Made by a program: the position numbers and the translations under genes. From positions 186,001 through 250,000 of the forward strand of contig CBDDKM010000001.1 in assembly GCA_965230225.1 (NCBI GenBank): a DNA stretch of 64,000 nt. The letters are read 5' to 3'. Below the pieces are notes generated by a model. It ran no database searches, was not told where the DNA came from, and saw only the letters and a list, made by a program, of their open reading frames with translations. This document shows positions 26,067 through 35,410 of the stretch, piece after piece (the stretch's first letter is position 1; every line of letters begins with the position of its first letter). The stretch comes from CALSMU01 sp965230225 (lineage in GTDB: Bacteria; Bacteroidota; Bacteroidia; Flavobacteriales_D; Parvicellaceae).

Positions 26067-26076
26067 GTGGTTTATC
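26067..26076 (+). repeat. GTGGTTTATC motif, copy 3
   Basis: Third exact copy, 143 bases before the 164-aa secreted protein and downstream of the terminator. It is followed by CTAAATG. Its position in the leader of the second unit parallels copies 1 and 2 in the first. Confidence 0.5.
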
Positions 26077-26218
26077 CTAAATGCTGCTAAAATTTCATTG
26101 AAACTAGTCATGATTTGCAACTTTTTTTGGGATTCTGTCGTCAATAGTTAGATATTTGTCTTGCTAAAACTGTGTTTTAGCGGAGAAATATAGCCAATAC
26201 CACAAAAGAAAACACCAT

Positions 26219-26713
26219 ATGAACAACCACAATTTAAAGAGGTTTACTCTTGTTTTGACCGTTCTGTTTAGCTCATATTTGAGTTTTGGGCAGGAAACCG
26301 TGAAGCTAAAGCAGATACCAGATCATAAGGAAACTGCAACTTTCCACTCTACTTCTGATGACAAGCAAATCGTAAAGCAAAGTCTGGAAACTTCTGTTGA
26401 AGACGATGTTAAGCTAGTTTGTAATACAGATGGAATGTCTGAAAACCAAATTGAGTTGAGAAAGATTACTAAACTGGAATCCGATATCGCGAATCTGGAA
26501 AAATCTGGTTCGAAAGATGTTCAACAACTTAGCAAGTATAGAAGCATGAAGAGTCAAAAAGAGAGCAATTTAGTTCACTCAATGACACAAGAAGACTTTA
26601 TGAAGCTAAATGTTGAAGAGCAAAAAACATTTCTCGAATTGGTAAAAAATCGAGATGCTGATAAAGCAGCTGAATATTATTCATACTACAAAGAAGGCTT
26701 AAAAACCAAGTAG
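26219..26713 (+). CDS. secreted helical protein of unknown function upstream of the second giant adhesin
   Basis: The protein has 164 aa with a signal peptide (about residues 1-24, ending SFGQ). The mature part is strongly charged and helical, with a likely coiled coil around residues 78-120 ('IELRKITKLESDIANLEKSG') and a C-terminal 'DADKAAEYYSYYKEGLKTK'. No family is recognised and there is no evident similarity to the 221-aa protein of the first unit. The second giant gene begins about 50 bases downstream, so they are probably cotranscribed. Confidence 0.6.
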   Translation: MNNHNLKRFTLVLTVLFSSYLSFGQETVKLKQIPDHKETATFHSTSDDKQIVKQSLETSVEDDVKLVCNTDGMSENQIELRKITKLESDIANLEKSGSKDVQQLSKYRSMKSQKESNLVHSMTQEDFMKLNVEEQKTFLELVKNRDADKAAEYYSYYKEGLKTK

Positions 26714-26764
26714 TATTTTTCACCACGGTTGGTGTATTCTGACCACTTCCGCCAAATTATTACC

Positions 26765-29700
26765 ATGAGATCAACCACAAAACTATTCACTACACTATTG
26801 CTATTGCTGTGCACCACCATAGCTTTTGCACAACCACCAGAAAATAATGACGAACCATGTACTGCAGTTCCATTCCCTACGGGAGGGACATGTGGAGAAG
26901 ATGTTGTTATTTCGAATGTTGGAGCAACTAATTCATCAATTCCTAATCCATCAAACTGTAACCCTGGGTTACCAAATGCTGACTTACCATACTCTGATAT
27001 ATGGTATACTGCAAATGCAGATGCTTCTGGATCTATCTTTCTAGAGGCAATTGTTGGTCCAGATGATCCAGTTATAGCTGTTTATACCTCAGATGATAAT
27101 ACCTGTACAGGTAACTTTACATTTATGGGGTGTGATGACGATGGAGGTCCTGGTCTAGATGCGAACTTAACAATTAATGGATTGACTCCCGGGCAACCTG
27201 TTTGGATTCGAGTTTGGGGGTATGCGTACGGAGGATCAGCCAATGAAGGTACTTTTATTATCGCAGCAACGAGTGGGGGAACTCCTCCAGCTAATGACGA
27301 TTGTGCCGCAGCCGATCCTGTTGCTGTAAGTGTTACCGAATCTGGTACGACCACTTGTGCTACATTGGGGGCAGGAGACCCTACAGGAGGTTCTTGTGCT
27401 GTTACAACAGAAAACTCAGTGTGGTATTCATTTACACCAGCAACATCTGGTAGTTATGATATTTCATTTTCAAACCTAAATTGTATTGGTGTTAACAATG
27501 ACCTTCAGTTTATGATTGGAACCGGAGTTTGTGGTGGGGCATTTACCGAAATAGCTTGTAATAGTTCAGTTGCTAGTTCAACTAGTTTTAACGCAACTGC
27601 TGGAACGACCTATTATATAATGATTGATGGTTTAAGTGGAGCAATGTGTGATTTTGATTTTATCATTAATCCAAACTGTAATTTTACTAATGAGTTGTGC
27701 GCAAATGCTGCTACTATTCCTGGTTTATCGGGGAGTGATGTTCAGCAATGTTTGTCTGCTTGTAACGAAGGGGTGCCAACTCCAAATATTAATACTGCGC
27801 CTTCTGCTTGTGGAGATATATCGGGTCCTGTTCTTTGGTATCAAGTTACAACCGATGCGTTGGATGAGTTATTGGATGTGTCGGTAACAAGTTCTGATTT
27901 TGATCCGCATATTTTATTCTGGACAGATTGTAGTACCTACATTACAAATACAGGGTATTGCGATGTTGCTACTGCTGGAACAGCTTCAATGTCTGCTCTT
28001 CCTGTTACTGGAGCAACTACATATTATATTAGTGTATCTGCAGCAGCTGGATTAGGTACAGGAGATTTTGATATTTGTATGACTTCTTATCCTAACCCAT
28101 GTACACCAAGCGATGATTGTAGTAATCCTACAGATATTGGTGGTGGGGCAGCGTTGCCTACCAATGTTCCAACTTGTTTAACGAATGAGTGTAATATCGG
28201 GGCCTTAGGAGGAATTACTGCAACTCCAAACTGTGGTACCGTTCAAGGAGGGGTTACCTGGTATGAAATGACACTAAGTGGTTCGGATGATATGGTAGAC
28301 ATTACCGTAACAAGTGTTGATATTCCAGATCCATTAATTGTAGTTTGGTCTAATTGTGCTACTTATTCTAATATTTTCTGTGCTTCCGGAACAGGAGGAA
28401 CCGCAACTTTAAGTGGATATGATGCTGGATATGGGGGAACGGTACTGGTGTCAGTTACTTCTGCTAGTGGTGCTAATACAGGAGACTTTGATATATGTGC
28501 CACCGCATACCCGAACACAGACGCATGTAATATTGATAATGACTTATATATAAATAGTTCTACACCTGCTGCAGATGGGAATGGGAATTATTTGCCTGGA
28601 ACAACGGTTGAGTTTTGTTATGACATTAACCAATACAATCAGGTTAACGTTAACTTCTTACACGGGGTTGTGCCTACTTTGGGGAATGCTTATGATGCTT
28701 CCACTTTAACGGCAACTGTTACTCCTGCACCTGCAGCGGATAATGAAGTGGGGTCAGCATGGACCTGGCATCCAGCTGGAGATGTTTTGTATAATGATAT
28801 TTTTGCTACCTACGGGACCGCAGGGAAATACCCTGATGGAACCCCGATGGGAGAAGGGTGGTGGTTTCATAGTGTGAATTCACCAAGCTACACACCTCCT
28901 ATTGGATCGGTGGATCCAGATGATAGTTGGGGAGATGGATGTTCTATTCAATTGTTTACTGTAGCTAATGCAGCAACTTGTATTGGTGGAGGTGGTACTT
29001 GGCTAGGTGGTGCAGTAAATAACTGTGCCCTTGGTTGTGTGGGTAATCCAACCACTGGGATGGGGTTAACCTGGCAATTCTGTTTCTCAGCACAAACCCT
29101 CGCTTCTTATGATTGTACACAACCTATGGATTTTGGTGTGTCTGTAGAAACATTTGCAGATGGAGAGACTGGTATCTGGGATGATTTAGGTTGTATCGTA
29201 GATGCTCCTACTCAATTATCTGTTCCTGCTCCTTCGCCAGCGCCGATTTACATTACATTAGATAATGTAACCGATATTACTTGTTTTGGAGATGATGATG
29301 GTGAGATTGATGCAACAGCAACCGGAGGATATGGTACCTTGTTGTTTAATATAGATGGAGGAAGTTATTCCGCTACAGATGTGTTTAGTAACCTTACACC
29401 TGGAACACATACAGTTGGTGTTATAGATGATTTAGGTTGTACTGCTACATTGGATGTGGATATAGTTGAGCCAGCAATGCCATTGGCACCACCTTTAGGG
29501 TATAACAATCCAATTTGTGTTGGGGCGGATCTAGATTTAACAGCAACTCCAGGTTCTGGAATTACAGCAACTAATTATAGTTGGAGTGGTCCTGCTTCAT
29601 TTTCGTCTACTAGCCAAAATCCTACAATTACAAATGTAACTCTTGCAAATGCAGGAACATATACATTAACAGCAGATATTAATGGATGTCCATCGCAACC

Positions 29701-32700
29701 TGGAACTATTGATGTGGTGGTAAATGATTTACCAACCGCTACTGTTTCTCCTGATCCTGTTACGGTGTGTGTTGGTAGTACAGTGAATGTTTCTGGAAAC
29801 CCAACTGGAGGTTCAGGATCTTGGGTAACTCATGCGTGGACTGGTACTGGTTCTGGAGATTTGGATGATACTTCATTAGAGAACCCTGTTTATACAGGGA
29901 ATTCTGCCGGAAACTTTGCATTGACTTACACGGTAACTGATGACTATGGCTGTGTGGGAAGTGATAATGTGAATGTAACTGTTAACCCATTGCCTACCGC
30001 TGTTGTAAGTGGTGGTGGTACAATCTGTGCCGGGGATCCAATTCCTGATGTAACAATTACTCTAACTGGAAATGGTCCTTGGTCTGTAACTTATTCTGAT
30101 GGAAGTACATCAACTACTGTGAACCCTGCATCATCGCCTTATACTATAAGTGGAGGAGGAGATGGAACTTATACTGTAACAGCAGTGTCGGATGTAAATT
30201 GTACTGGAACTTCTATGACTGGTTCAGCAACGATAACTACTAACCCATTGCCAACTGCAACGGTAAGTGGAGGGGGGACCATTTGTGCAGGAGATCCAAT
30301 TCCGGATGTGAACATTGCATTAACTGGAAATGGACCTTGGTCTGTAACTTATTCTGATGGAAGTGCATCAACTACTGTTAATCCAGCTTCGTCACCTTAT
30401 ACTATAAGTGGAGGAGGAGACGGGACATATACTGTGACTGCTGTTTCTGATGTCAACTGTACCGGAACCTCTAGTGGTTCAGCAACGATTACCACTAATC
30501 CGTTACCAACTGCCACAGTAAGTGGTGGGGGAACCATTTGTGCAGGTGATCCAATTCCAGATGTAACAATTACTTTAACTGGAAATGGTCCTTGGTCTGT
30601 AACTTATTCTGATGGAAGTACATCAACTACTGTTAATCCAGCTTCATCGCCTTATACCATAAGTGGAGGAGGAGATGGAACGTATACCGTAACTGCAGTA
30701 TCCGATGCTAACTGTACTGGAACATTTAGTGGTTCTGCAACCATTGCTACTAATCCGCTTCCAACTGCGGCGGTAAGTGGTGGTGGAACCATTTGTGCTG
30801 GAGATCCAATTCCAACTGTGGTAATTACGCTAACTGGGACTGGGCCATGGGATGTTACTTATAATGATGGAACTTCTAATACAACAATTAATACCGCTAC
30901 CTCTCCTTATGTAATATCAGGAGGAATCGATGGTGCTTATACTATTGTAAGTGTTAATGATGTTAATTGTACAGGAACCTCAAGTGGTTCGGCAACTATT
31001 TTAACAAATCCTATTCCAACTGCTACAGTAAGTGGTGGTGGAACAATATGTGCTGGAGAGCCGATTCCGGATGTAAGTATAGCATTAACAGGAACTGGGC
31101 CATGGGATATTACTTATTCCGATGGTTCGTCAACGACAACAATTAATACAAATTCTAATCCTTATGTGATAAGTGGTGCAGGCGATGGTACTTATACTAT
31201 AGTGTCTATGAATGATGCTAATTGTACTGGAACTTCTAGTGGTTCAGCAACTATAACCACTAATCCATTGCCATTGGCTCCAACAGCAGGAACCGATGCA
31301 ACTTATTGCGATGGAGATGCTATTGCAGATTTATTTGCTGCAGGAAGTGGAGGTGCTCTTACCTGGTACGATGATGCTGGTCTAACTAATGTGGTTGGAA
31401 CAGGAACTTCTTTAACTCCATCTGGGGCTATAGGAACTACTACCTATTATGTAACAGAAACTTTGCTAGGTTGTGAAGGGCCTGCTTCGATGGTGACTGT
31501 TACGGTGAATGCATTGCTAACTATTGATGCCATCACTTCGGGAGATGTGTCTAATTGTGGAGCAACCGATGGTTCGGTAACCATTACTGTAAGTGGGGGA
31601 ACAGGTTCTTATCAATTCTCCCTTAACGGAGGAGCTTATGTTGCTGGAACCTCTCCTTATACCTTTAGCTCTTTAGGGGTTAACTCTTATGTGGTAGATG
31701 TGACTGATGGAAATTGTACGGTAACTAGTTCTTCTGTAACAGTGTCCAATCCGGCAATTCCACCTGCTCCTGTAGCAGGAACGGATGCTACTTATTGCGA
31801 TGGAGATGCAATGGTGGATTTGACTGCAACAGCAGGAAGCGGAGGTACTCTTACCTGGTATGATGATGGTGCTCTAACCAATGTGGTGGGTACTGGGACT
31901 ACTTTAACTCCTTCTAATACCATTGGAGCGACAACTTATTATGTAACTGAAACGGTTGCCGGATGTGAGAGTCCTTCTACTCAGGTTACAGTTACTATTA
32001 ATGCTTTGCCTTTAGCTCCAGTCGCTGGAACTAATGCTGTGTATTGCGATGGTGATGCAATTGCTGACTTAACTGCTACAGCTGGCAGTGGAGGAACGTT
32101 AAATTGGTACGATGATGCTGGTTTAACCAACAATATTGGAACAGGAGCAGTGTACTCACCAGCTACAGCAGTTGGAAGTTATACTTATTATGTAGCAGAA
32201 ACGGTTGCGGGTTGTGAGGGGCCTGCAAGTATGGTTACAGTAGATATTAATCCATTGCCATCGTTTACAGTTACTCCAACTGATCCAATCACTTGTGGTG
32301 GAGTTGAAGGAGAGTTGTTAATTGATGGGTTGGATAATAATACATCATATAATGTTACCTATACAGATGATGGAAACGCTGTAGGGCCAACTTCTTTAAC
32401 GTCTAATGGGTCTGGGCAAATCCTGATTTCAGGATTGAATGCCGGAAGTTATACTAATATAATAGTAGAATTAAATGGATGTAGCACAACCGATTCAGGG
32501 CCATACAACTTAAGTGATCCAAATGCTCCGGTGTATACTGTGTCTACAACTGATCCAGCTACCTGTGGAGGGATGGGAGATATTACGCTAGTTGGGTTAA
32601 CTCCTGGAGCTGCTTATAATGTTACTTATGATGATGATGGAACTACTGTTGGTCCAACTTCTATGGCGGCAGATGTAAATGGAGATATTTTGATTTCTAA

Positions 32701-34348
32701 TCTGGATGCAGGAGTGTATGATAACTTTGTTGTGGAAGCTTCTGGATGTTCTACTCCTGATGCTGGCCCTTATGTGTTGTCAGATCCAATTGCTCCAACC
32801 TTTACGGTGAGTACATCGGATCCAACCTCTTGTGCTTCGGCTACAGGAAGTATTACATTGAGTAATCTAACTCCTGGGGCTACCTATAATGTTACTTATG
32901 ATGATGATGGAGCTACTGTTGGTCCAGCTTCAATGACAGCGGATGTAAATGGTGATATTTTGATTTCTAATCTGGATGCCGGAAGTTATACCAATATAAC
33001 AGTAGAAGAATTTAACTGTTCTACAACTGATCCATTGGGGTACACTTTAAGTGATCCGGGAGCACCAACATACTCAGTGTTGCCAAATGATCCTACTACT
33101 TGTGGTGGGAATGATGGGTATATTGTATTAACCGGGCTGAACCCAGGGGATACATATAATGTTACCTACAGTGACGATGGAAGCGTTGTTGGTCCAACTG
33201 GGATGACAGCTGATCCGTCAGGAATAATTACGATTAGTAACCTTGATGCCGGAAGTTATACTAATATTGTTGTAGAACTGTTAGGGTGTACAACTCCGGA
33301 TGCTGGTCCATACACTTTATCTGATCCTGCTGCTCCGGTTCCTCCAATTGCATCAGCTGATGCTTCTTATTGTGATGGTGATGTTGTGACGGATGTATCA
33401 GGAGCCGCTAATGGAGGTGGTACCTTGAACTGGTATGATGATGCAGGGCTAACCAATAATATAGGAACAGGGGCTACCTATACACCTGGTTCTACAGTAG
33501 GAACTTATACCTATTATATAACGGAGACTATTAATAACTGTGAGAGTCAACCTGACTCAGTTACTGTAATTGTTAATTCATTACCTGCTGATCCGGTGGC
33601 TAGTGTAGATGCCTCTTACTGTCCTGGTGATACAGTTGCAGATGTGTCGGTAACGGGTGCTGGAGGTACTTATATCTGGTATGATGATGCTGGTCTGACA
33701 AATCAAGTAGGAACTGGATCAAGTATAACTCCTTCGGGGGTGCAAGGAAGCACTACCTATTACGTGATAGAAGAAGATGCGAATGGATGTCAGAGTGGAG
33801 CTGATGATGTAGTGGTAACTGTAAATGCAGGTCCGACTGCTTCGTTTGTGCCAACGCCGGACAATGGAAACATTCCGCTACAGGTGTATTTCGATAATAC
33901 ATCGGTGGGTGGAAATACTTATGGATGGGATTTAGGAGATGGAACAACCTCTTCTCAGTTTGATCCAACTAATACTTATACAGAGGTAGGTACTTATACA
34001 GCTACATTAACAGTAACTGATACTAATGGGTGTGTAAGTGTGTATTCCGCAGACATTACGACCGAAGGAACTTCTACTTTGATTATACCTAATGTATTCT
34101 CGCCAAACAACGATGGAGTAAATGATGTGTTCAATTTATCTGGTACTAATATAGTAGAGGTAGATGGTGCCATTATTAATCGTTGGGGGCAGGTGTTGTT
34201 CACTATCAATGCGTTACAGGCTGGATGGGATGGAATGACCCTATCTGGAGTGCCGGCTGCAGAAGGGACTTATTACTATATAATAAAGGCAACAGGTGCT
34301 GATGGGACACAATATGAGTATGAAGGCCCACTCCAATTAATTAGATAA
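26765..34348 (+). CDS. giant modular surface protein with type IX (gliding-motility type) C-terminal domain
   Basis: The protein has 2527 aa from the ATG at 26765. An ATG/GTG-type start 36 bases upstream would put 12 residues before an otherwise complete signal peptide (MRSTTKLFTTLLLLLCTTIAFAQ in two parts). Several PPC-like cysteine-paired sandwiches occupy about 25-590, followed by a unique region rich in Trp and Gly (about 590-830) and a SprB-like repeat ('DITCFGDDDGEIDATATGGYG'). Five 85-86-residue repeats span 1077-1502. After these come Ig-like 'TWYDDAGLTN' modules and four 'TDPATCGG' modules. A PKD domain ('YGWDLGDGTTSSQF') precedes the sorting domain at 2437-2527 ('IPNVFSPNNDGVNDVF', 'NRWGQVLF'). 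It is clearly paralogous to the first giant in its C-terminal half, while the N-terminal halves differ. Predicted type IX-secreted adhesin. Confidence 0.9.
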   Translation: MRSTTKLFTTLLLLLCTTIAFAQPPENNDEPCTAVPFPTGGTCGEDVVISNVGATNSSIPNPSNCNPGLPNADLPYSDIWYTANADASGSIFLEAIVGPDDPVIAVYTSDDNTCTGNFTFMGCDDDGGPGLDANLTINGLTPGQPVWIRVWGYAYGGSANEGTFIIAATSGGTPPANDDCAAADPVAVSVTESGTTTCATLGAGDPTGGSCAVTTENSVWYSFTPATSGSYDISFSNLNCIGVNNDLQFMIGTGVCGGAFTEIACNSSVASSTSFNATAGTTYYIMIDGLSGAMCDFDFIINPNCNFTNELCANAATIPGLSGSDVQQCLSACNEGVPTPNINTAPSACGDISGPVLWYQVTTDALDELLDVSVTSSDFDPHILFWTDCSTYITNTGYCDVATAGTASMSALPVTGATTYYISVSAAAGLGTGDFDICMTSYPNPCTPSDDCSNPTDIGGGAALPTNVPTCLTNECNIGALGGITATPNCGTVQGGVTWYEMTLSGSDDMVDITVTSVDIPDPLIVVWSNCATYSNIFCASGTGGTATLSGYDAGYGGTVLVSVTSASGANTGDFDICATAYPNTDACNIDNDLYINSSTPAADGNGNYLPGTTVEFCYDINQYNQVNVNFLHGVVPTLGNAYDASTLTATVTPAPAADNEVGSAWTWHPAGDVLYNDIFATYGTAGKYPDGTPMGEGWWFHSVNSPSYTPPIGSVDPDDSWGDGCSIQLFTVANAATCIGGGGTWLGGAVNNCALGCVGNPTTGMGLTWQFCFSAQTLASYDCTQPMDFGVSVETFADGETGIWDDLGCIVDAPTQLSVPAPSPAPIYITLDNVTDITCFGDDDGEIDATATGGYGTLLFNIDGGSYSATDVFSNLTPGTHTVGVIDDLGCTATLDVDIVEPAMPLAPPLGYNNPICVGADLDLTATPGSGITATNYSWSGPASFSSTSQNPTITNVTLANAGTYTLTADINGCPSQPGTIDVVVNDLPTATVSPDPVTVCVGSTVNVSGNPTGGSGSWVTHAWTGTGSGDLDDTSLENPVYTGNSAGNFALTYTVTDDYGCVGSDNVNVTVNPLPTAVVSGGGTICAGDPIPDVTITLTGNGPWSVTYSDGSTSTTVNPASSPYTISGGGDGTYTVTAVSDVNCTGTSMTGSATITTNPLPTATVSGGGTICAGDPIPDVNIALTGNGPWSVTYSDGSASTTVNPASSPYTISGGGDGTYTVTAVSDVNCTGTSSGSATITTNPLPTATVSGGGTICAGDPIPDVTITLTGNGPWSVTYSDGSTSTTVNPASSPYTISGGGDGTYTVTAVSDANCTGTFSGSATIATNPLPTAAVSGGGTICAGDPIPTVVITLTGTGPWDVTYNDGTSNTTINTATSPYVISGGIDGAYTIVSVNDVNCTGTSSGSATILTNPIPTATVSGGGTICAGEPIPDVSIALTGTGPWDITYSDGSSTTTINTNSNPYVISGAGDGTYTIVSMNDANCTGTSSGSATITTNPLPLAPTAGTDATYCDGDAIADLFAAGSGGALTWYDDAGLTNVVGTGTSLTPSGAIGTTTYYVTETLLGCEGPASMVTVTVNALLTIDAITSGDVSNCGATDGSVTITVSGGTGSYQFSLNGGAYVAGTSPYTFSSLGVNSYVVDVTDGNCTVTSSSVTVSNPAIPPAPVAGTDATYCDGDAMVDLTATAGSGGTLTWYDDGALTNVVGTGTTLTPSNTIGATTYYVTETVAGCESPSTQVTVTINALPLAPVAGTNAVYCDGDAIADLTATAGSGGTLNWYDDAGLTNNIGTGAVYSPATAVGSYTYYVAETVAGCEGPASMVTVDINPLPSFTVTPTDPITCGGVEGELLIDGLDNNTSYNVTYTDDGNAVGPTSLTSNGSGQILISGLNAGSYTNIIVELNGCSTTDSGPYNLSDPNAPVYTVSTTDPATCGGMGDITLVGLTPGAAYNVTYDDDGTTVGPTSMAADVNGDILISNLDAGVYDNFVVEASGCSTPDAGPYVLSDPIAPTFTVSTSDPTSCASATGSITLSNLTPGATYNVTYDDDGATVGPASMTADVNGDILISNLDAGSYTNITVEEFNCSTTDPLGYTLSDPGAPTYSVLPNDPTTCGGNDGYIVLTGLNPGDTYNVTYSDDGSVVGPTGMTADPSGIITISNLDAGSYTNIVVELLGCTTPDAGPYTLSDPAAPVPPIASADASYCDGDVVTDVSGAANGGGTLNWYDDAGLTNNIGTGATYTPGSTVGTYTYYITETINNCESQPDSVTVIVNSLPADPVASVDASYCPGDTVADVSVTGAGGTYIWYDDAGLTNQVGTGSSITPSGVQGSTTYYVIEEDANGCQSGADDVVVTVNAGPTASFVPTPDNGNIPLQVYFDNTSVGGNTYGWDLGDGTTSSQFDPTNTYTEVGTYTATLTVTDTNGCVSVYSADITTEGTSTLIIPNVFSPNNDGVNDVFNLSGTNIVEVDGAIINRWGQVLFTINALQAGWDGMTLSGVPAAEGTYYYIIKATGADGTQYEYEGPLQLIR
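29993..31270 (+). repeat. five tandem 255-258-bp repeats in the second giant gene
   Basis: Units start at 29993, 30251, 30506, 30761 and 31016. The first is 258 bp (one extra residue) and the rest are 255 bp. Units 1-3 are close to those in the first giant gene. Units 4-5 have diverged to 'GPWDVTYNDGTSN' and 'GPWDITYSDGSST' forms. Confidence 0.95.
32258..33340 (+). repeat. four ~90-aa modules in the second giant gene
   Basis: Each has a 'TVxxTDPxxCGG' start, a 'YNVTYDDDGTTVGPTSM' core, 'GDILISNLDAGSYTN' and a 'GPYxLSDPxAP' end. Modules 2 and 3 are especially similar at DNA level. They match three modules in the first giant gene. Confidence 0.85.
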
Positions 34349-34367
34349 CTAGTACTGAATATTTTAT

Positions 34368-34402
34368 AAAAAAGCACTCCTTTTTAGGGGTGCTTTTTTT
34401 TT
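34368..34402 (+). terminator. intrinsic terminator after the second giant gene
   Basis: AAAGCACTCC and GGGGTGCTTT form a stem around TTTTTA, with a following run of nine T. It separates the adhesin unit from the ribosomal operon. Confidence 0.88.
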
Positions 34403-34438
34403 ATTGACAGAAATAAGTTAAAAAAAGGGATTGCCGGA

Positions 34439-34468
34439 TTGGATAATAAAAATATTCTATTACCTTTG
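34439..34468 (+). promoter_or_regulatory. promoter of the str-S10-spc-alpha supercluster
   Basis: TTG at 34439-34441, a 19-base spacer and TACCTTTG at 34461-34468 match the Bacteroidota sigma-70 consensus (-33 TTG, -7 TAnnTTTG). This is the best promoter in the window. It leaves a leader of roughly 45 bases to rpsL. Confidence 0.8.
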
Positions 34469-34517
34469 CAACCCCTAAAAATGACTTTAGGGTAAAAACA
34501 TTTAGAATTATTAGAAT

Positions 34518-34895
34518 ATGCCTACGATTCAACAGTTAGTTAGAAAGGGAAGACAGTCTAAAGTAAAGGTGAGTAAATCAGCTGCTTTGGATTCATGCCC
34601 TCAACGTAGAGGTGTTTGTGTAAGAGTTTACACAACCACTCCCAAGAAACCTAACTCTGCAATGAGAAAAGTTGCTAGGGTTAGATTAACCAACGGTAAA
34701 GAGGTGAATGCCTATATCGGTGGTGAAGGTCACAACTTGCAGGAGCATAGTATTGTATTAGTAAGAGGTGGAAGAGTAAAAGATCTTCCAGGGGTTCGTT
34801 ATCACGTAGTACGTGGTGCCTTAGATACCGCTGGTGTAGAAGGAAGAACTCAACGTCGATCTAAATACGGAACTAAAAGACCAAAGAAAAAATAA
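34518..34895 (+). CDS. rpsL: 30S ribosomal protein S12
   Basis: A 125-aa decoding-centre protein of the small subunit. The conserved 'TTPKKPNSAMRK' (41-52) and 'GGRVKDLPGVRYH' loops are present, with Lys43 and Lys88 as in streptomycin-sensitive bacteria. The C-terminal 'RRSKYGTKRPKKK' is typical. It is the first gene of the translation supercluster, about 50 bases after a strong -33/-7 promoter. The leader just before the ATG is A/T-rich with no Shine-Dalgarno sequence, as is usual in this phylum. Confidence 0.97.
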   Translation: MPTIQQLVRKGRQSKVKVSKSAALDSCPQRRGVCVRVYTTTPKKPNSAMRKVARVRLTNGKEVNAYIGGEGHNLQEHSIVLVRGGRVKDLPGVRYHVVRGALDTAGVEGRTQRRSKYGTKRPKKK

Positions 34896-34910
34896 ATTTA
34901 AGAGAAGGTC

Positions 34911-35384
34911 ATGAGAAGAAGAAAAGCAAAACAGCATATCATATTGCCTGATCCAAAATTTAAAGATGTTCAGGTTACGAAATTTGTAAACAACTTGATG
35001 CTTGCAGGAAAGAAAAGTACTGCATTTACTATTTTCTACGATGCAATTGAGATCGTAGATGAGAAGTCAGGTGAAGAAGAAAACGGTCTTGATGTTTGGA
35101 AGAAAGCGTTAGTAAATGTTACTCCAGGTGTTGAGGTAAAGAGTAGAAGAGTTGGTGGGGCAACTTTCCAAATTCCTACTCCGGTAAGAGAAAGTAGAAA
35201 GAATTCTATGGCAATGAAATGGTTAATCGGATTTGCTCGTAAGAGAAACGAAAAAACCATGAGTCAAAAGTTAGCTGCTGAGATTTTAGCTGCTGCTAAA
35301 GAAGAAGGAGCTGCTTTCAAAAAGAAAGAAGATACTCACAGAATGGCAGAGGCAAACAAAGCATTCTCCCACTTTAGATTTTAA
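34911..35384 (+). CDS. rpsG: 30S ribosomal protein S7
   Basis: A 157-aa primary binder of the 16S rRNA 3' domain that nucleates the small-subunit head. 'MRRRKAKQ', 'KFVNNLMLAGKKSTAFTIFYDA' in parts, and 'VGGATFQIPTPVR' are hallmark segments. The C-terminal 'HRMAEANKAFSHFRF' is complete. It lies 15 bases after rpsL and 26 before fusA, the classic str order. In other bacteria S7 is the feedback regulator of the str operon, but no E. coli-like S7 site can be recognised in this short gap. Confidence 0.97.
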   Translation: MRRRKAKQHIILPDPKFKDVQVTKFVNNLMLAGKKSTAFTIFYDAIEIVDEKSGEEENGLDVWKKALVNVTPGVEVKSRRVGGATFQIPTPVRESRKNSMAMKWLIGFARKRNEKTMSQKLAAEILAAAKEEGAAFKKKEDTHRMAEANKAFSHFRF

Positions 35385-35410
35385 TAGTTAACCGTATTTA
35401 CCATAGAACA

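Noticed and set aside
26108..26118. TGATTTGCAAC as a -7 promoter core for the second adhesin unit
   Set aside because: It does not match TAnnTTTG at the first two positions, and no spaced TTG is convincing. The 10-mer upstream is more notable.
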